Shown piece by piece: positions 24,174 to 33,508 of a DNA stretch of 62,425 nucleotides (positions within the stretch are counted from its first letter, which is position 1; every line of letters begins with the position of its first letter). This DNA comes from DATJSN01 sp035504095. GTDB taxonomy: Bacteria; Planctomycetota; Phycisphaerae; WQYP01. The stretch spans positions 1-62,425 of the forward strand of contig DATJSN010000077.1 of assembly GCA_035504095.1 (NCBI GenBank), in the 5' to 3' direction. The notes below the pieces were generated by a model. The model was not told the DNA's origin and made no database searches. It worked only from the letters and a program-made list of their open reading frames with translations. Made by a program: the position numbers and the translations under genes.

Positions 24174-24623
24174 TTATTTCGTATCGTGTTTGGACTTCTC
24201 CTTCTCAATTTGAATCGCTTTAAGTTTATCTGCAAGATTCTCAAGCATGCCACGTTGATTGAACTCCCGATCTTCCTTTTTAAGTAATGAAGTTCGTTTA
24301 TCACTTGATACTATTGGCAGGTCTGCGAATCCCTTATATCCGGCTCTTAACCTTTGAGGGAATATCCATTTCATAAACTCAAAACTGTGGACAGATGGAA
24401 TAGACTCTTTGCATGGAACCTCATGCCATCCCAGGTCAAGAGCGGCACGGCAACGATGATGCCCGTGATCTACCACCCATTCTCCTTCAATCAAAACAAT
24501 CTGAACTGGCGTATTAATTTTTCCGTCTCGTCTCAGCTCATTAATTAGAGTATCATATTGTTCACGTACCAATGCAGGTTCTGAGGGCACTAAGTCGGAA
24601 ATCTTCATTTTTATGATGTCCAT
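24174..24623 (-). other. ParB-like domain region, possibly translated on its own from an internal ATG
   Basis: The final 149 residues of the proS frame. MKISDLVPSE is the ParB-N opening strand and VVDHGHHRCRAALDLGWHEV is the G-H-H-R core that binds nucleotide in ParB/sulfiredoxin-type domains. A charged helical tail (LLKKEDREFNQRGMLENLAD) ends the chain. There is no helix-turn-helix as in true chromosome ParB. A Shine-Dalgarno-like CGGGAG precedes ATG 24623. Confidence 0.6.
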
Positions 24624-26438
24624 AGAAATACACTCCCGAACCATTTTGGCGATCGTGTCCGCGAGATTTTCCAACGGTAGCATGATGGCCTGTTTTTCGT
24701 TGCGCTTTTTGAGTTCCACCTGAGAATTGGCCAAACCCTTGTCGCCCAGGACGATGCGCAGCGGAATACCGATTAGATCAGCATCCTTAAATTTCACGCC
24801 GGGCCGCTGATCGCGGTCGTCCACCAACACATCGATGCCGCACTGCGAAAGTTCGTCATGAAGTTTCTCGGCAATTTGCCGGGCCTGACCATCAAATTTG
24901 ATCGGCGTGATGATCACGTGGAATGGGGCGATGCTCATCGGCCAGCTTATGCCGTCGGCATCGGATTGGGTTTCCAACGCCGCCACCATGATGCGCCCGG
25001 GGCCAATGCCATAACAACCCATGATCATGGAATGGGTCTGCTGTTTGTCATCGGAATAGACCGCGCCCAGTGTGTCACTGTATTTAGTGCCGAGTTTGAA
25101 TACGTGCCCCAATTCAATGCCTTTACTGAAAACCAATTTTGCGCCGTTCGGGGCGCGATCTTCGGTCGTGACATTGCGGATGTCGGCCACAGTGGTATAA
25201 ACCGCAGCATCTGCACCTATATGTGTAAGCCAATTAAAACCAGTGATATGGTAGTCCATTTCATTGGCACCAGTGACGGCGTTGGTTACTGCCAATGCAT
25301 CTGGATCGATAATCAAACGGGCTTTAGCGCGGCGATTTGCTCCGGCAGCGGCCTTAGCTGGATCTTTAAAATCTCTATAGCCACTACCTATCATAGCTTG
25401 GGCCGACTTAATTACGTGCGGACCGACATAACCGATGGCAAATCCATCATCGCTGGCGATCTGATTGTCAGCGAGTTCCACCGGACCGGCGACACGTTTG
25501 AGTTTGGCTTCGTTGACTTCATGATCGCCGCGAACGCAAGCCACCACATATTGCACACCTGTGTCACCTTGTTGTACGAATACCAAAGTTTTAATCATCT
25601 GTTGGGGGGTGGTGTTGAGCAGTTTGCATACCTGCTCGATGGATGCCGAGCCGGGTGTGTGGATTTTTTTTAGTTCACCGGGCGGGGCGGCGGGGGCGTC
25701 AGTGAATTTAATATTGACCTGGCTTTTGCCGGCGCGTTCGAGATTAGCGGCGAAAGAGCCGTCTTCGGAACGGACAATGACATCCTCGCCGGCGTCGCAA
25801 GGGCAGATGAATTCATGGCTGGCGTCGCCGCCAATGGGGCCGCTTTCAGCCTCCACGGGTATGGCGTTTACGCCGCAACGGTGGAAAATCCGCTCATAAG
25901 CCCGGTACATGTCCTGATAGGTTTTATTGAGACTTTCCAGCGAACTATGAAAACTGTAGGCGTCTTTCATGAAAAATTCGCGCACACGCAGCAGGCCGTT
26001 GCGCGGACGCGCTTCATCGCGGAACTTGCTTTGAATCTGGTAAAGTGTCACGGGCAACTGCTTATGGCTGCTGACATAAGCCTTAACCAGCTCGGTGACA
26101 CATTCTTCGTGCGTGGGGCCGAGGATCATTTCAGAATTTTTGCGATCCTTGAGCTTAAAGAGCAGCGGGCCGTAATCGAAATAACGGCGGGTTTGTTTCC
26201 AGAGGTCCGCGGGCAGCAGGGCGGGCATGTGGATTTCCTGTGCGTCGATGCGGTTCATTTCCTCGCGGATGATCTGGTTGATTTTCTGCATGGACCGCCA
26301 GCCTAGCGGCAGCCAGTCGTAGACGCCGGCGCTGACGCGCCGGATCAGGCCGGCGCGGATCATGAGCTGATGAGAAATGATTTCCGCATCGGCGGGAACT
26401 TCGCGGGTAGTGGGGATAAGCGTACGCGACCAATACAT
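24174..26438 (-). CDS. proS: Prolyl-tRNA synthetase with C-terminal ParB-like extension
   Basis: 754 residues against about 570-610 for normal ProS. Residues 1-605 are a complete bacterial-type enzyme: GPTHEE (about 107), FRDEARPRNGLLRVREFFMK (in part, motif 2), an INS editing domain with PIGGDASHEF near its start, and an anticodon-binding domain (FHVIITPIKFDGQ, VLVDDRDQRPGVKFKDADLI). From Met 606 (MDIIKMKISDLVPSE) the frame continues into a ParB-like N-terminal domain with WVVDHGHHRCRAALDLGWHE. The internal ATG at 24623 has CGGGAG about 9 bases upstream, so separate translation of a 149-residue ParB-like protein is possible. The ProS activity is not in doubt; the extension's role is unknown. 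Confidence 0.9.
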   Translation of the reverse strand: MYWSRTLIPTTREVPADAEIISHQLMIRAGLIRRVSAGVYDWLPLGWRSMQKINQIIREEMNRIDAQEIHMPALLPADLWKQTRRYFDYGPLLFKLKDRKNSEMILGPTHEECVTELVKAYVSSHKQLPVTLYQIQSKFRDEARPRNGLLRVREFFMKDAYSFHSSLESLNKTYQDMYRAYERIFHRCGVNAIPVEAESGPIGGDASHEFICPCDAGEDVIVRSEDGSFAANLERAGKSQVNIKFTDAPAAPPGELKKIHTPGSASIEQVCKLLNTTPQQMIKTLVFVQQGDTGVQYVVACVRGDHEVNEAKLKRVAGPVELADNQIASDDGFAIGYVGPHVIKSAQAMIGSGYRDFKDPAKAAAGANRRAKARLIIDPDALAVTNAVTGANEMDYHITGFNWLTHIGADAAVYTTVADIRNVTTEDRAPNGAKLVFSKGIELGHVFKLGTKYSDTLGAVYSDDKQQTHSMIMGCYGIGPGRIMVAALETQSDADGISWPMSIAPFHVIITPIKFDGQARQIAEKLHDELSQCGIDVLVDDRDQRPGVKFKDADLIGIPLRIVLGDKGLANSQVELKKRNEKQAIMLPLENLADTIAKMVRECISMDIIKMKISDLVPSEPALVREQYDTLINELRRDGKINTPVQIVLIEGEWVVDHGHHRCRAALDLGWHEVPCKESIPSVHSFEFMKWIFPQRLRAGYKGFADLPIVSSDKRTSLLKKEDREFNQRGMLENLADKLKAIQIEKEKSKHDTK

Positions 26439-26622
26439 GAAGTCGTTTTACCGCAAAGGCGCAAAGAGGTCTAGCCACAGAGGTCAACGTAGGAGATAGG
26501 GCATAGGGTACAGGCCATAGTGAACGATAAATGATCCGCAGATTGCGCTGATTTATCTGAATCGGGTATACTAAAGGGTTTAAATTGTTGCTCTTGGAGC
26601 ATAAGAGGGACGTTACAACGGG

Positions 26623-29010
26623 ATGGATGCCAATCTGGATGCAATTCTTGCGGGACTTACCGAGCCGCAGCGAGCGGCGGTAACGCATATCGAGGGGCCT
26701 CTGCTGGTGCTGGCAGGCGCCGGTTCGGGAAAGACGCGCGTCATCACGCGGCGCGTCGCTTATCTGGCGGCTAACGGCATTGCCCCATGGAACATTTTGG
26801 CAGTGACGTTTACCAACAAGGCCGCTGGGGAAATGCGGCAGCGGACGCTGGATTTGTTGCGGCATTTGCCGCTGCGGATGGCCAACGGCGTTACGGTAAG
26901 CACATTTCACAGCTTGTGTGCCCGTCTATTGCGGGAATTCGCCGTAGCTGCGGGACTTTCCCCCACGTTCAACATCGCAGATACCGCCGATCAACTTAAG
27001 ATGCTCAAGCAAGCGATGGAAGGGGCGGGTGTGTCGGTCGATCATTTTCCCCCGGCGCGGATGCTCGAGGTAATCAGTTCCGCCAAAAATCGCCTGCAAT
27101 CCGCTGAACAATTCGCACAAATCGGAGGCGGTTTTTTTGAGAAAAACGCGGCCAAGGCATACCTGGCGTATGACCAGCTTATGCGAACGGCCAACGTGGT
27201 CGATTTTGACGATCTATTATTCAAAACAGCGGTGCTGCTCCGCGATAACGCCGACGTGCGTAAAGAACTTCAGGAACGGTTTGGCTACATTCTGATCGAT
27301 GAATATCAGGACACCAACCACGCGCAGTTCGTAATAGCCCACATGCTGGCGCTGAACCATCAGAATATCTGTGCAACCGGCGATCCGGATCAATCGATTT
27401 ACGCATGGCGCGGCGCGAATCTTTCGAACATTCTGGAATTCGAACAGTTTTTCCCTAAGGCCAAAGTGGTTCTGCTGGAGCAGAATTACCGGAGCACTAA
27501 AACCATTCTTAAGGCCGCGTCGGCGCTGATCGCCAACAATCGCCGGCGAAAAGCGAAAACGTTGTGGACAGATAACCAGACCGGGCCGGGAATCGATTTA
27601 ATTACGGCGTCCGATGAACGCCAGGAAGCCGCGGAAATTGTCCGCCGGCTAAAAGCGCTGCACGAATCAGAACAAATTGGCTGGGATAAGATGGCGGTTT
27701 TTTACCGCGTCAACGCGCTGACGCGCGTATTGGAAGATGCGCTGATGAAGTCCGCCGTCCCGTATCAGATTATCCGGGGCACGGAATTTTATTCGCGCAA
27801 GGAAGTTAAGGACGTGCTGGCCTACCTGAGGCTGATCGCCAATCCGGAGGATAATGTAAGCCTGGAGCGGATCATTAATGTGCCGACGCGTGGCATTGGC
27901 TCTACCAGCGTTTCTCGCATGGCGGCGTTTGCCGCCGAAAAGAAAATCTCACTGCTGGATGCATGCCGTCAGGCGGCGAACATCGATGGGCTTGGCAAAA
28001 AGGCCGAGGCGTGCCGAAGCTTCGCGGTGCTCGTGGATTCCTGGCGCCAGCGGTTTGTTGCAGATGTATCGCGGAAGCCTAGCGCCGAAGAACCGATTGA
28101 TGACGCAATAGAACCGGAAATAGACAACGGAGAACAGGAATTTGACGCGGCAGTGCTGGAAGAAGAGGCGTTTACAGATGGACTTATCGACACTTCGCCG
28201 CAGCGGAAAAAACAGATCACCGTAGCGGAAATTATGGAAACGGTGATTTCCGAATCCGGACTAATTGGTTCGACGAAACAGGCGGATGAAGAAGAACTCC
28301 AGCGGCGCGCCAACGTGCTGGAATTGATTAATGTAGCGGCGGAATTCGACAAACAGAATCCGGGGGGAACACTACAGGATTATTTGACGCAGGTGACGCT
28401 GGTGTCGGATATAGACCAGATGCGTGACGAAAGCGGGGCGGTAACACTGATGACCCTGCACGCCGCCAAGGGCCTGGAATTTCCTGTTGTGGCTATTGTG
28501 GGTTGGGAAGAAGGCCTTTTGCCGCATCAACGCATGATGGAGCAGGGTCTTAGCGATAATGACATGGAGGAAGAGCGGCGCTTGGCGTTTGTGGGCATTA
28601 CCCGGGCGATGAAACATCTGATTCTGAGCGGAACAATTTACCGCATGTTCATGGGACGTTCCGAAGCGCGGTTGGCATCGCGATTTTTAAACGAAATGCC
28701 GGCGGACTGTTTTAATCTGATTGATCTGGCCGCACAGGAACCGGCGGCGGGTTCAGCAGGTTTCCGCGATGGAGCGTTGCATTATCCGCGCCGTCCGGCG
28801 GCGAAAACGGCGAAGTCTGATGAAACGGGAGCGACAAAATTGGGAGGTTTTCGCCGCGGGTCGTTGGTGCGGCATCATACTTTCGGTCTGGGGCGCATTA
28901 CGGAATTAAGGGAAATTGGCGATTCACAAATTGCGATGGTGGAATTTAAATCGGTGGGGTTCAAGAAACTGGTATTGAAATTCGCGAAGTTGGAAACCGT
29001 GGATGGATGA
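26623..29010 (+). CDS. pcrA: UvrD/PcrA-family superfamily 1 DNA helicase
   Basis: 795 residues. AGAGSGKT (31-38) is Walker A, LIDEYQDTN (about 225) is Walker B, TGDPDQSIYAWRGA is motif III, and VTLMTLHAAKGLEFPVV with LAFVGITRAM supplies motifs V-VI. The C-terminal SLVRHHTFGLGRITEL segment is the Tudor-like domain that binds RNA polymerase in PcrA. An acidic insertion of about 60 residues (EPIDDAIEPEIDNGEQEF) sits in the 2B-1B linker region, unlike textbook PcrA. It functions in repair, replication-fork processing and transcription conflict. It is followed by a strong terminator hairpin. Confidence 0.92.
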   Translation: MDANLDAILAGLTEPQRAAVTHIEGPLLVLAGAGSGKTRVITRRVAYLAANGIAPWNILAVTFTNKAAGEMRQRTLDLLRHLPLRMANGVTVSTFHSLCARLLREFAVAAGLSPTFNIADTADQLKMLKQAMEGAGVSVDHFPPARMLEVISSAKNRLQSAEQFAQIGGGFFEKNAAKAYLAYDQLMRTANVVDFDDLLFKTAVLLRDNADVRKELQERFGYILIDEYQDTNHAQFVIAHMLALNHQNICATGDPDQSIYAWRGANLSNILEFEQFFPKAKVVLLEQNYRSTKTILKAASALIANNRRRKAKTLWTDNQTGPGIDLITASDERQEAAEIVRRLKALHESEQIGWDKMAVFYRVNALTRVLEDALMKSAVPYQIIRGTEFYSRKEVKDVLAYLRLIANPEDNVSLERIINVPTRGIGSTSVSRMAAFAAEKKISLLDACRQAANIDGLGKKAEACRSFAVLVDSWRQRFVADVSRKPSAEEPIDDAIEPEIDNGEQEFDAAVLEEEAFTDGLIDTSPQRKKQITVAEIMETVISESGLIGSTKQADEEELQRRANVLELINVAAEFDKQNPGGTLQDYLTQVTLVSDIDQMRDESGAVTLMTLHAAKGLEFPVVAIVGWEEGLLPHQRMMEQGLSDNDMEEERRLAFVGITRAMKHLILSGTIYRMFMGRSEARLASRFLNEMPADCFNLIDLAAQEPAAGSAGFRDGALHYPRRPAAKTAKSDETGATKLGGFRRGSLVRHHTFGLGRITELREIGDSQIAMVEFKSVGFKKLVLKFAKLETVDG

Positions 29011-29040
29011 GCGGCATGCACTGCATGCCGCTGTTTTCAG
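29011..29040 (+). terminator. Factor-independent terminator after the helicase gene
   Basis: GCGGCATGCA-C-TGCATGCCGC is a perfect 10-pair stem directly after the stop codon, followed by TGTTTT. Confidence 0.8.
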
Positions 29041-29065
29041 TTTACAGTTTTCAGTAGTTGGAGAG

Positions 29066-29116
29066 CCGCCGGCTTTATGCCGGCGGTTGTTTCCGGCAGA
29101 ATAAACCTGCCGGCTC
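29066..29116 (-). terminator. Stacked hairpins, candidate terminator of asnB
   Basis: CCGCCGGC-TTTAT-GCCGGCGG (29066-29086) and CCGGCAG-AATAAAC-CTGCCGG (about 29093-29113) lie just downstream of the asnB stop on the minus strand. T-runs are weak in both directions. They separate two convergent genes. Confidence 0.55.
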
Positions 29117-30985
29117 TTAGACAATTTGTGGTTTAAATTCGCCGTACCACAATTCGAGCATCAACAATGCGAAGAGGCGGTGCGTATGATCTCGCTTGCG
29201 GGTTTCATGCTCACGCAAAAGTGCGGCGATGGCCGTGGACGGTGAAATTTGCGCGCTAAGTGATTTGGAGTTCAGCAGCGTTTCTGTAAGCGCGTTTTTC
29301 AAACTGCTGCGGAACCACTCACCAATTGGCAGAGCAAAACCACGTTTAGGAGCCTCAAGAACCGCCTTGGGAAGTAAATTCTCACAAATGCGACGCAAAA
29401 TCAATTTTCCCTGGCGCCGATTAAGAATCTGGGAATCCAAAAGGCTGTTCGCGGCCTGAACCATGCGATGGTCCAGAAACGGACTTCGCACTTCCATCCC
29501 ACAGGCCATAGATGCAGCATCAACTTTATAAAGTACGTCACCCGGCAGATAGTGACGTTGATCAAACAACCTTGCGTAACGCACAGCCGAAATCCGTCCA
29601 GAAGTCTGACTGCCATCTTGAACGAGTTCGTCGGGTATGGAATCGGTCGCAGGTAGATCGGGAAATAATTGCTTGAACTGCGGGGCGGAAAATAATCTCA
29701 TTAGAGCGGCATACTGGGTCGCTGAATCGGAATACCGGCAGGCCTCACGGAGGCGAAACCAGCGCTCGGATCGTGAGACGTGAGGCATTATGTTCGATAC
29801 TAAGCGAACGGCTGGAGCACGGTGCTGCATGTAGAGAAGGGCGCGGTAGCGGTCATAACCGCCAAAAAGTTCGTCGCCGCCATCGCCGCTGATAGCACAA
29901 GGAGCGATCATTCGCGAAGCGTTGGCAACATAATATGTGGGAATAATGGAAGAATCGGCGAATGGTTGACCAAGAGAGAAGGCAATGAACCATTTGAGGG
30001 TATCCCATACGCCTGCGTCGGGTGTGACGCGAATTTCATGATGTTCAGAGCCGATGCGCTGGGCGGTAAGTTTCGCCAGAGATGTTTCGTCAAAACCTTC
30101 TTCGGAAAAGCCGACGCTGACAGTTTTGATCTTAGAACCGGAACGCTTTCGTACGCTTTGCTGCATAAGCGTCGCAATCAGGGCAGAGTCAATACCACCG
30201 GAAAGAAAGCAAGCCATCGGCACGTCTGCTTCGAGTTGTGATTCCACGGCACGATCAAGAATTTGTTCGAGCCCCGCTACCTGTTCATTGTTTTTAGTTG
30301 GTGATTGCCAGAAACGCTCCGTGGTAAGTTTGCCGTTTTGCCAACTGAGCCAATGCCCCGGCTCAAGCTGTCTCAGATCTCGATAAATCGTTTCTGGCGG
30401 GGCCATATACCCGTACATCAGATATTCGCTGATAGATTTTCGTGAAACGACACCGGGAACGCCGGGCCAGGCAAGCAGCGCTGGCAGGGTACTGGCGAAG
30501 GCGACGCCCGCGTCATCGCTGAAATAAAACAGAGGCTTTTGACCCATGCGGTCGCGGGCGAGAAAAAGAGTCTTTTGGGGCTGATCCCAGACGGCGAAAA
30601 CGAACATGCCAAGAAGCTTTTCCGGCAGGCGCGCTGACCATTGTTCCCAGCCATGCACGAGCACTTCAGTGTCGCTATGATCGGATTGAAATTTGTGGCC
30701 AAAGGTCTGAAGTTCCCGTCGCAACTCGCGGTGGTTGTAAATTTCGCCGTTGAAAATGACTCGCACGGTTCCATTTTCATTAGCCATGGGCTGGCAGCCA
30801 CCGGCAGGATCAATAATGGAAAGCCTGCGATGCACGAAAGTGCAATAAGCATCGGCCCAGAAACCCGAACCGTCCGGCCCACGGTGGGCGAGAAGCGAAT
30901 CGACACGCGTCGCGGAATGTTTAATGACATTTGCGAATGCGGAGTCAGAACTGGAAAAACGAAGTATCCCTGCGATGCCGCACAT
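29117..30985 (-). CDS. asnB: Asparagine synthetase (glutamine-hydrolysing)
   Basis: About 622 residues. The start is set at the ATG at 30985, because the class II glutaminase needs Cys as residue 2 (MCGIAGIL). An earlier Met at 31021 would bury it. HRGPDGSG and NGEIYNHRELR belong to the glutaminase domain, ACFLSGGIDSALIATLMQ (about 262-279) is the PP-loop of the synthetase domain, and SGDGGDELFGGYDRY is its second ATP-contact block. It makes asparagine from aspartate, glutamine and ATP; related enzymes serve in exopolysaccharide clusters. It is the last gene of a minus-strand run beginning at nadK. Confidence 0.92.
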   Translation of the reverse strand: MCGIAGILRFSSSDSAFANVIKHSATRVDSLLAHRGPDGSGFWADAYCTFVHRRLSIIDPAGGCQPMANENGTVRVIFNGEIYNHRELRRELQTFGHKFQSDHSDTEVLVHGWEQWSARLPEKLLGMFVFAVWDQPQKTLFLARDRMGQKPLFYFSDDAGVAFASTLPALLAWPGVPGVVSRKSISEYLMYGYMAPPETIYRDLRQLEPGHWLSWQNGKLTTERFWQSPTKNNEQVAGLEQILDRAVESQLEADVPMACFLSGGIDSALIATLMQQSVRKRSGSKIKTVSVGFSEEGFDETSLAKLTAQRIGSEHHEIRVTPDAGVWDTLKWFIAFSLGQPFADSSIIPTYYVANASRMIAPCAISGDGGDELFGGYDRYRALLYMQHRAPAVRLVSNIMPHVSRSERWFRLREACRYSDSATQYAALMRLFSAPQFKQLFPDLPATDSIPDELVQDGSQTSGRISAVRYARLFDQRHYLPGDVLYKVDAASMACGMEVRSPFLDHRMVQAANSLLDSQILNRRQGKLILRRICENLLPKAVLEAPKRGFALPIGEWFRSSLKNALTETLLNSKSLSAQISPSTAIAALLREHETRKRDHTHRLFALLMLELWYGEFKPQIV

Positions 30986-31043
30986 GCGGAGAATGATAAC
31001 GGCGTGTGGATTGGGTTTCACTACCAGGGTCTGTCTTATGTTG

Positions 31044-32258
31044 TTAGAGGCTCTGAGTATTCATCCGATTATTGCAACATTTAAGCTTGAGTGCGATGCG
31101 GCCCTGGGCAAAGTCGAGAAGTTTTTTTCCCAGACATTCGTAGCGCCAGCCGGTGAAAAAAGGATGCTTGTCAAGAGATTGACCGGCAGCAATGTGATCG
31201 GCAAGAAGCTGAATTTCATTTTGCGAAGCAACAAGCGAAGTGCAGACGGACTGTCCCAGGCAAATGGCCTGAGCCGCCGCCCACATGGCATCGCCGAAAC
31301 GCCGGGTGTCGGGGAAGTCATTCAGTGCAGGTTCAAGTTCGGGATAAGTTTGCGGCGAAGCGGCTTTAATTTTATCGATCAGGTGGATGATGAACGCTCC
31401 ATATGATTTAAGTTCACGCTTGGGAAAGTCCGCTATGCGCTCCAAATTGACGATTTTAGTGGGAAGCTGGCGGGCAATTTCCTTAAGGACGTTGTCGGGC
31501 ATAAACGAACGAGCCGGAATGTTATGTTCGAAAGCCGCTTGTTCACGCCATACGGCCAGGTCGCGCAATGCAGCAATTTGCATTGGGTTCATGGAACGTG
31601 GGGTTTTAATTTTTAGATAGGTCGTCTGCGGATTGGGAGGAGCACCAGCAGTTTTACAAAGCTCGGCGCAGGCCTGTTCAGCCCAATGACGGCGATTTAG
31701 GTCGTCAAATTGACGACTGATATCGGCGTAAATCCGCGGAAGGTAACGCACATCATCGACAGCGTAATGAAATTGGGCTTTGGTGAGTGGGCGGCGGTCC
31801 CAGGCGCTATACGTGTGGGCTTTATCCAGCGTGATGCCGCAGAGATATTCCACGAGCCGGCCGTATGAAAGCGGATAACCAATCCCGACCAGTCCCGCGA
31901 GAATCTGCGTGTCCATGACATTGGCCGGAACTTTTTTGCTCATTTGATAGACGATCGCCAGGTCCTGATCACCGGCGTGACAAATTTTCAGAACATCCGG
32001 ATCGGCGATCAGGTTCATGAGTTCTGACAAGTCGTGTACCGCAATTGGGTCGATCAAGTCGACCTGTGTCGCAGTGGAAACCTGGATGAGGCAGACTATC
32101 GGCAGGTAAGTATTTTCGCCGATGAATTCGGTGTCAAAACCAAAGCACTTTTCTTTCCGAAGACGTTTGCAACATTCGGCAAGTTCGGCGGGCGTGCGGA
32201 TCATATCGCCCGGAGTGGCGGGCAAACCCTCGGGTGTGTGCATATTCATTAGAATCAT
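31044..32258 (-). CDS. rnd: Ribonuclease D
   Basis: About 404 residues. DEDDy exonuclease blocks are FDTEFIGENTYLP (about 39-51), CHAGDQDLAIVYQM (about 90) and YAVDDVRYLP (about 182). An HRDC domain (MNPMQIAALRDLAVWREQAA and following) comes after. It trims 3' ends of tRNA and other stable RNAs. The frame opens at 32285, but the ATG at 32258 overlaps the stop of the upstream peptidase gene as ATGA, and is preferred. Coupled translation with the peptidase is expected. Confidence 0.9.
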   Translation of the reverse strand: MILMNMHTPEGLPATPGDMIRTPAELAECCKRLRKEKCFGFDTEFIGENTYLPIVCLIQVSTATQVDLIDPIAVHDLSELMNLIADPDVLKICHAGDQDLAIVYQMSKKVPANVMDTQILAGLVGIGYPLSYGRLVEYLCGITLDKAHTYSAWDRRPLTKAQFHYAVDDVRYLPRIYADISRQFDDLNRRHWAEQACAELCKTAGAPPNPQTTYLKIKTPRSMNPMQIAALRDLAVWREQAAFEHNIPARSFMPDNVLKEIARQLPTKIVNLERIADFPKRELKSYGAFIIHLIDKIKAASPQTYPELEPALNDFPDTRRFGDAMWAAAQAICLGQSVCTSLVASQNEIQLLADHIAAGQSLDKHPFFTGWRYECLGKKLLDFAQGRIALKLKCCNNRMNTQSL

Positions 32259-33478
32259 TTTCCGGTTAATGGTGTCCTGGAGCAACCATGCATAAGAAGT
32301 CTGGCTCGCTGCCCCTCACGGTGCATATTGGAAAAACGTTTAACAAGATCGCTCAAATTGGGGCGGTACTGGCGAAAATCTACAGCGATTTGAACAAGTA
32401 TGCGCACCAGAGAAGCAAAATCCCCTAAATGAATTGTTTCGGAGGCGATCATCGGTCCTGCGGCAGGGATGCCCATGTTACCGGCGGGTTGATTCTGCAA
32501 CATGTTGTGGTAATTGCCCAGCGCCACGCATATGGCTGCTGCGTCGTATCCAAAAGCGGAAAAAACAGTGGTATCACACGTCCCGCCATCCATAAGATGC
32601 CGTTGGAATTTGAATCCCGCGTCCTGATCAGCGATAGCGCCGGCACGCATGGTAATAAATCGCGTAAGACTTGAGCTAAAAATACTCGTGCGATCGCCGA
32701 CGCGAATAATTGGGCCATTTCCCTGTGGGGCGTGAGGCAGCGCCTTTGAGGTTTCCAGTCCGATTATGCTGATTTTTTCCGATGCCGCACCAGAACGCAC
32801 CGCGGCAATAGCGCCGGCAAACCCAACTTCTTCAGCGCGTGTGAAAAGAACAGTGAGAGCGCAAGTGCTTTTTCGGGTTATTAATTCATCAAGAACGCAA
32901 AGGCATGCCGCTAACCCTGCCAGATCGTCACAGACACGCGCTGCAAATAATTCACCAATCACCTGTGCATCCGGTAGTGCCCACATGCCAATAGAGCCGG
33001 GGGGAATCTTTTCCTGAACGCCGGCCAGGTCGACGATGACAGGAATTTTCCCTTTGGCGGGTTTGACATTAATGACCTGTGTTTGAATCCAGCGTCCTAT
33101 GGGAACAGCATCGGCGCTGAATCCTGAAGGATTCCAGATGCCAACGCGAGCGTGACGAAAATGGGATGGCGGCACGCCGCCAAGGAATTCGGCCTTCAGC
33201 GTTCCATCACGGTTTTGGCGTTTGATGATAAAGCCGGGGTGATCCATGTGTGCTTCAAGAATCAAAACGCGTTTGGGTTTGAGCCCACGGCGATAATCCA
33301 GATAGATGTTTCCCCAGCGATCGGTGCGCATATGAAGATAATTGGTTCGCTGCGGCTGAGCAGCCCAGGCGCGGATGTACGCGCTGACAAAATCCTCCCG
33401 ATACGGCGCGGTGGGCAAATTGCACACACGGCAGAGCAGATCAAGTTGTGATGGAGAAATACTTGTTGTGCTGGCCAT
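32255..33478 (-). CDS. M42/M20-like metallopeptidase
   Basis: About 407 residues from the ATG at 33478 (five residues after the first possible start). LEAHMDHPGF (His/Asp metal ligands), ARVCDDLAGLAACL (bridging Asp), TRAEEVGFAGA (catalytic Glu pair) and a late His in ALGNYHNM give the co-catalytic zinc site of M42-type aminopeptidases. The family usually runs to about 350 residues; here the extra length is in insertions around residues 150-190. Cytoplasmic peptide degradation is the likely role. It is coupled to rnd downstream by a 4-base overlap. Confidence 0.82.
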   Translation of the reverse strand: MASTTSISPSQLDLLCRVCNLPTAPYREDFVSAYIRAWAAQPQRTNYLHMRTDRWGNIYLDYRRGLKPKRVLILEAHMDHPGFIIKRQNRDGTLKAEFLGGVPPSHFRHARVGIWNPSGFSADAVPIGRWIQTQVINVKPAKGKIPVIVDLAGVQEKIPPGSIGMWALPDAQVIGELFAARVCDDLAGLAACLCVLDELITRKSTCALTVLFTRAEEVGFAGAIAAVRSGAASEKISIIGLETSKALPHAPQGNGPIIRVGDRTSIFSSSLTRFITMRAGAIADQDAGFKFQRHLMDGGTCDTTVFSAFGYDAAAICVALGNYHNMLQNQPAGNMGIPAAGPMIASETIHLGDFASLVRILVQIAVDFRQYRPNLSDLVKRFSNMHREGQRARLLMHGCSRTPLTGK

Positions 33479-33508
33479 TGATTGCAGACCCAACTCTATG
33501 ATCGTATT

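Noticed and set aside
24858..25673. 271-codon open frame antisense to proS
   Set aside because: It lies wholly opposite a clear ProS catalytic domain and shows no family motif; a shadow of codon bias.
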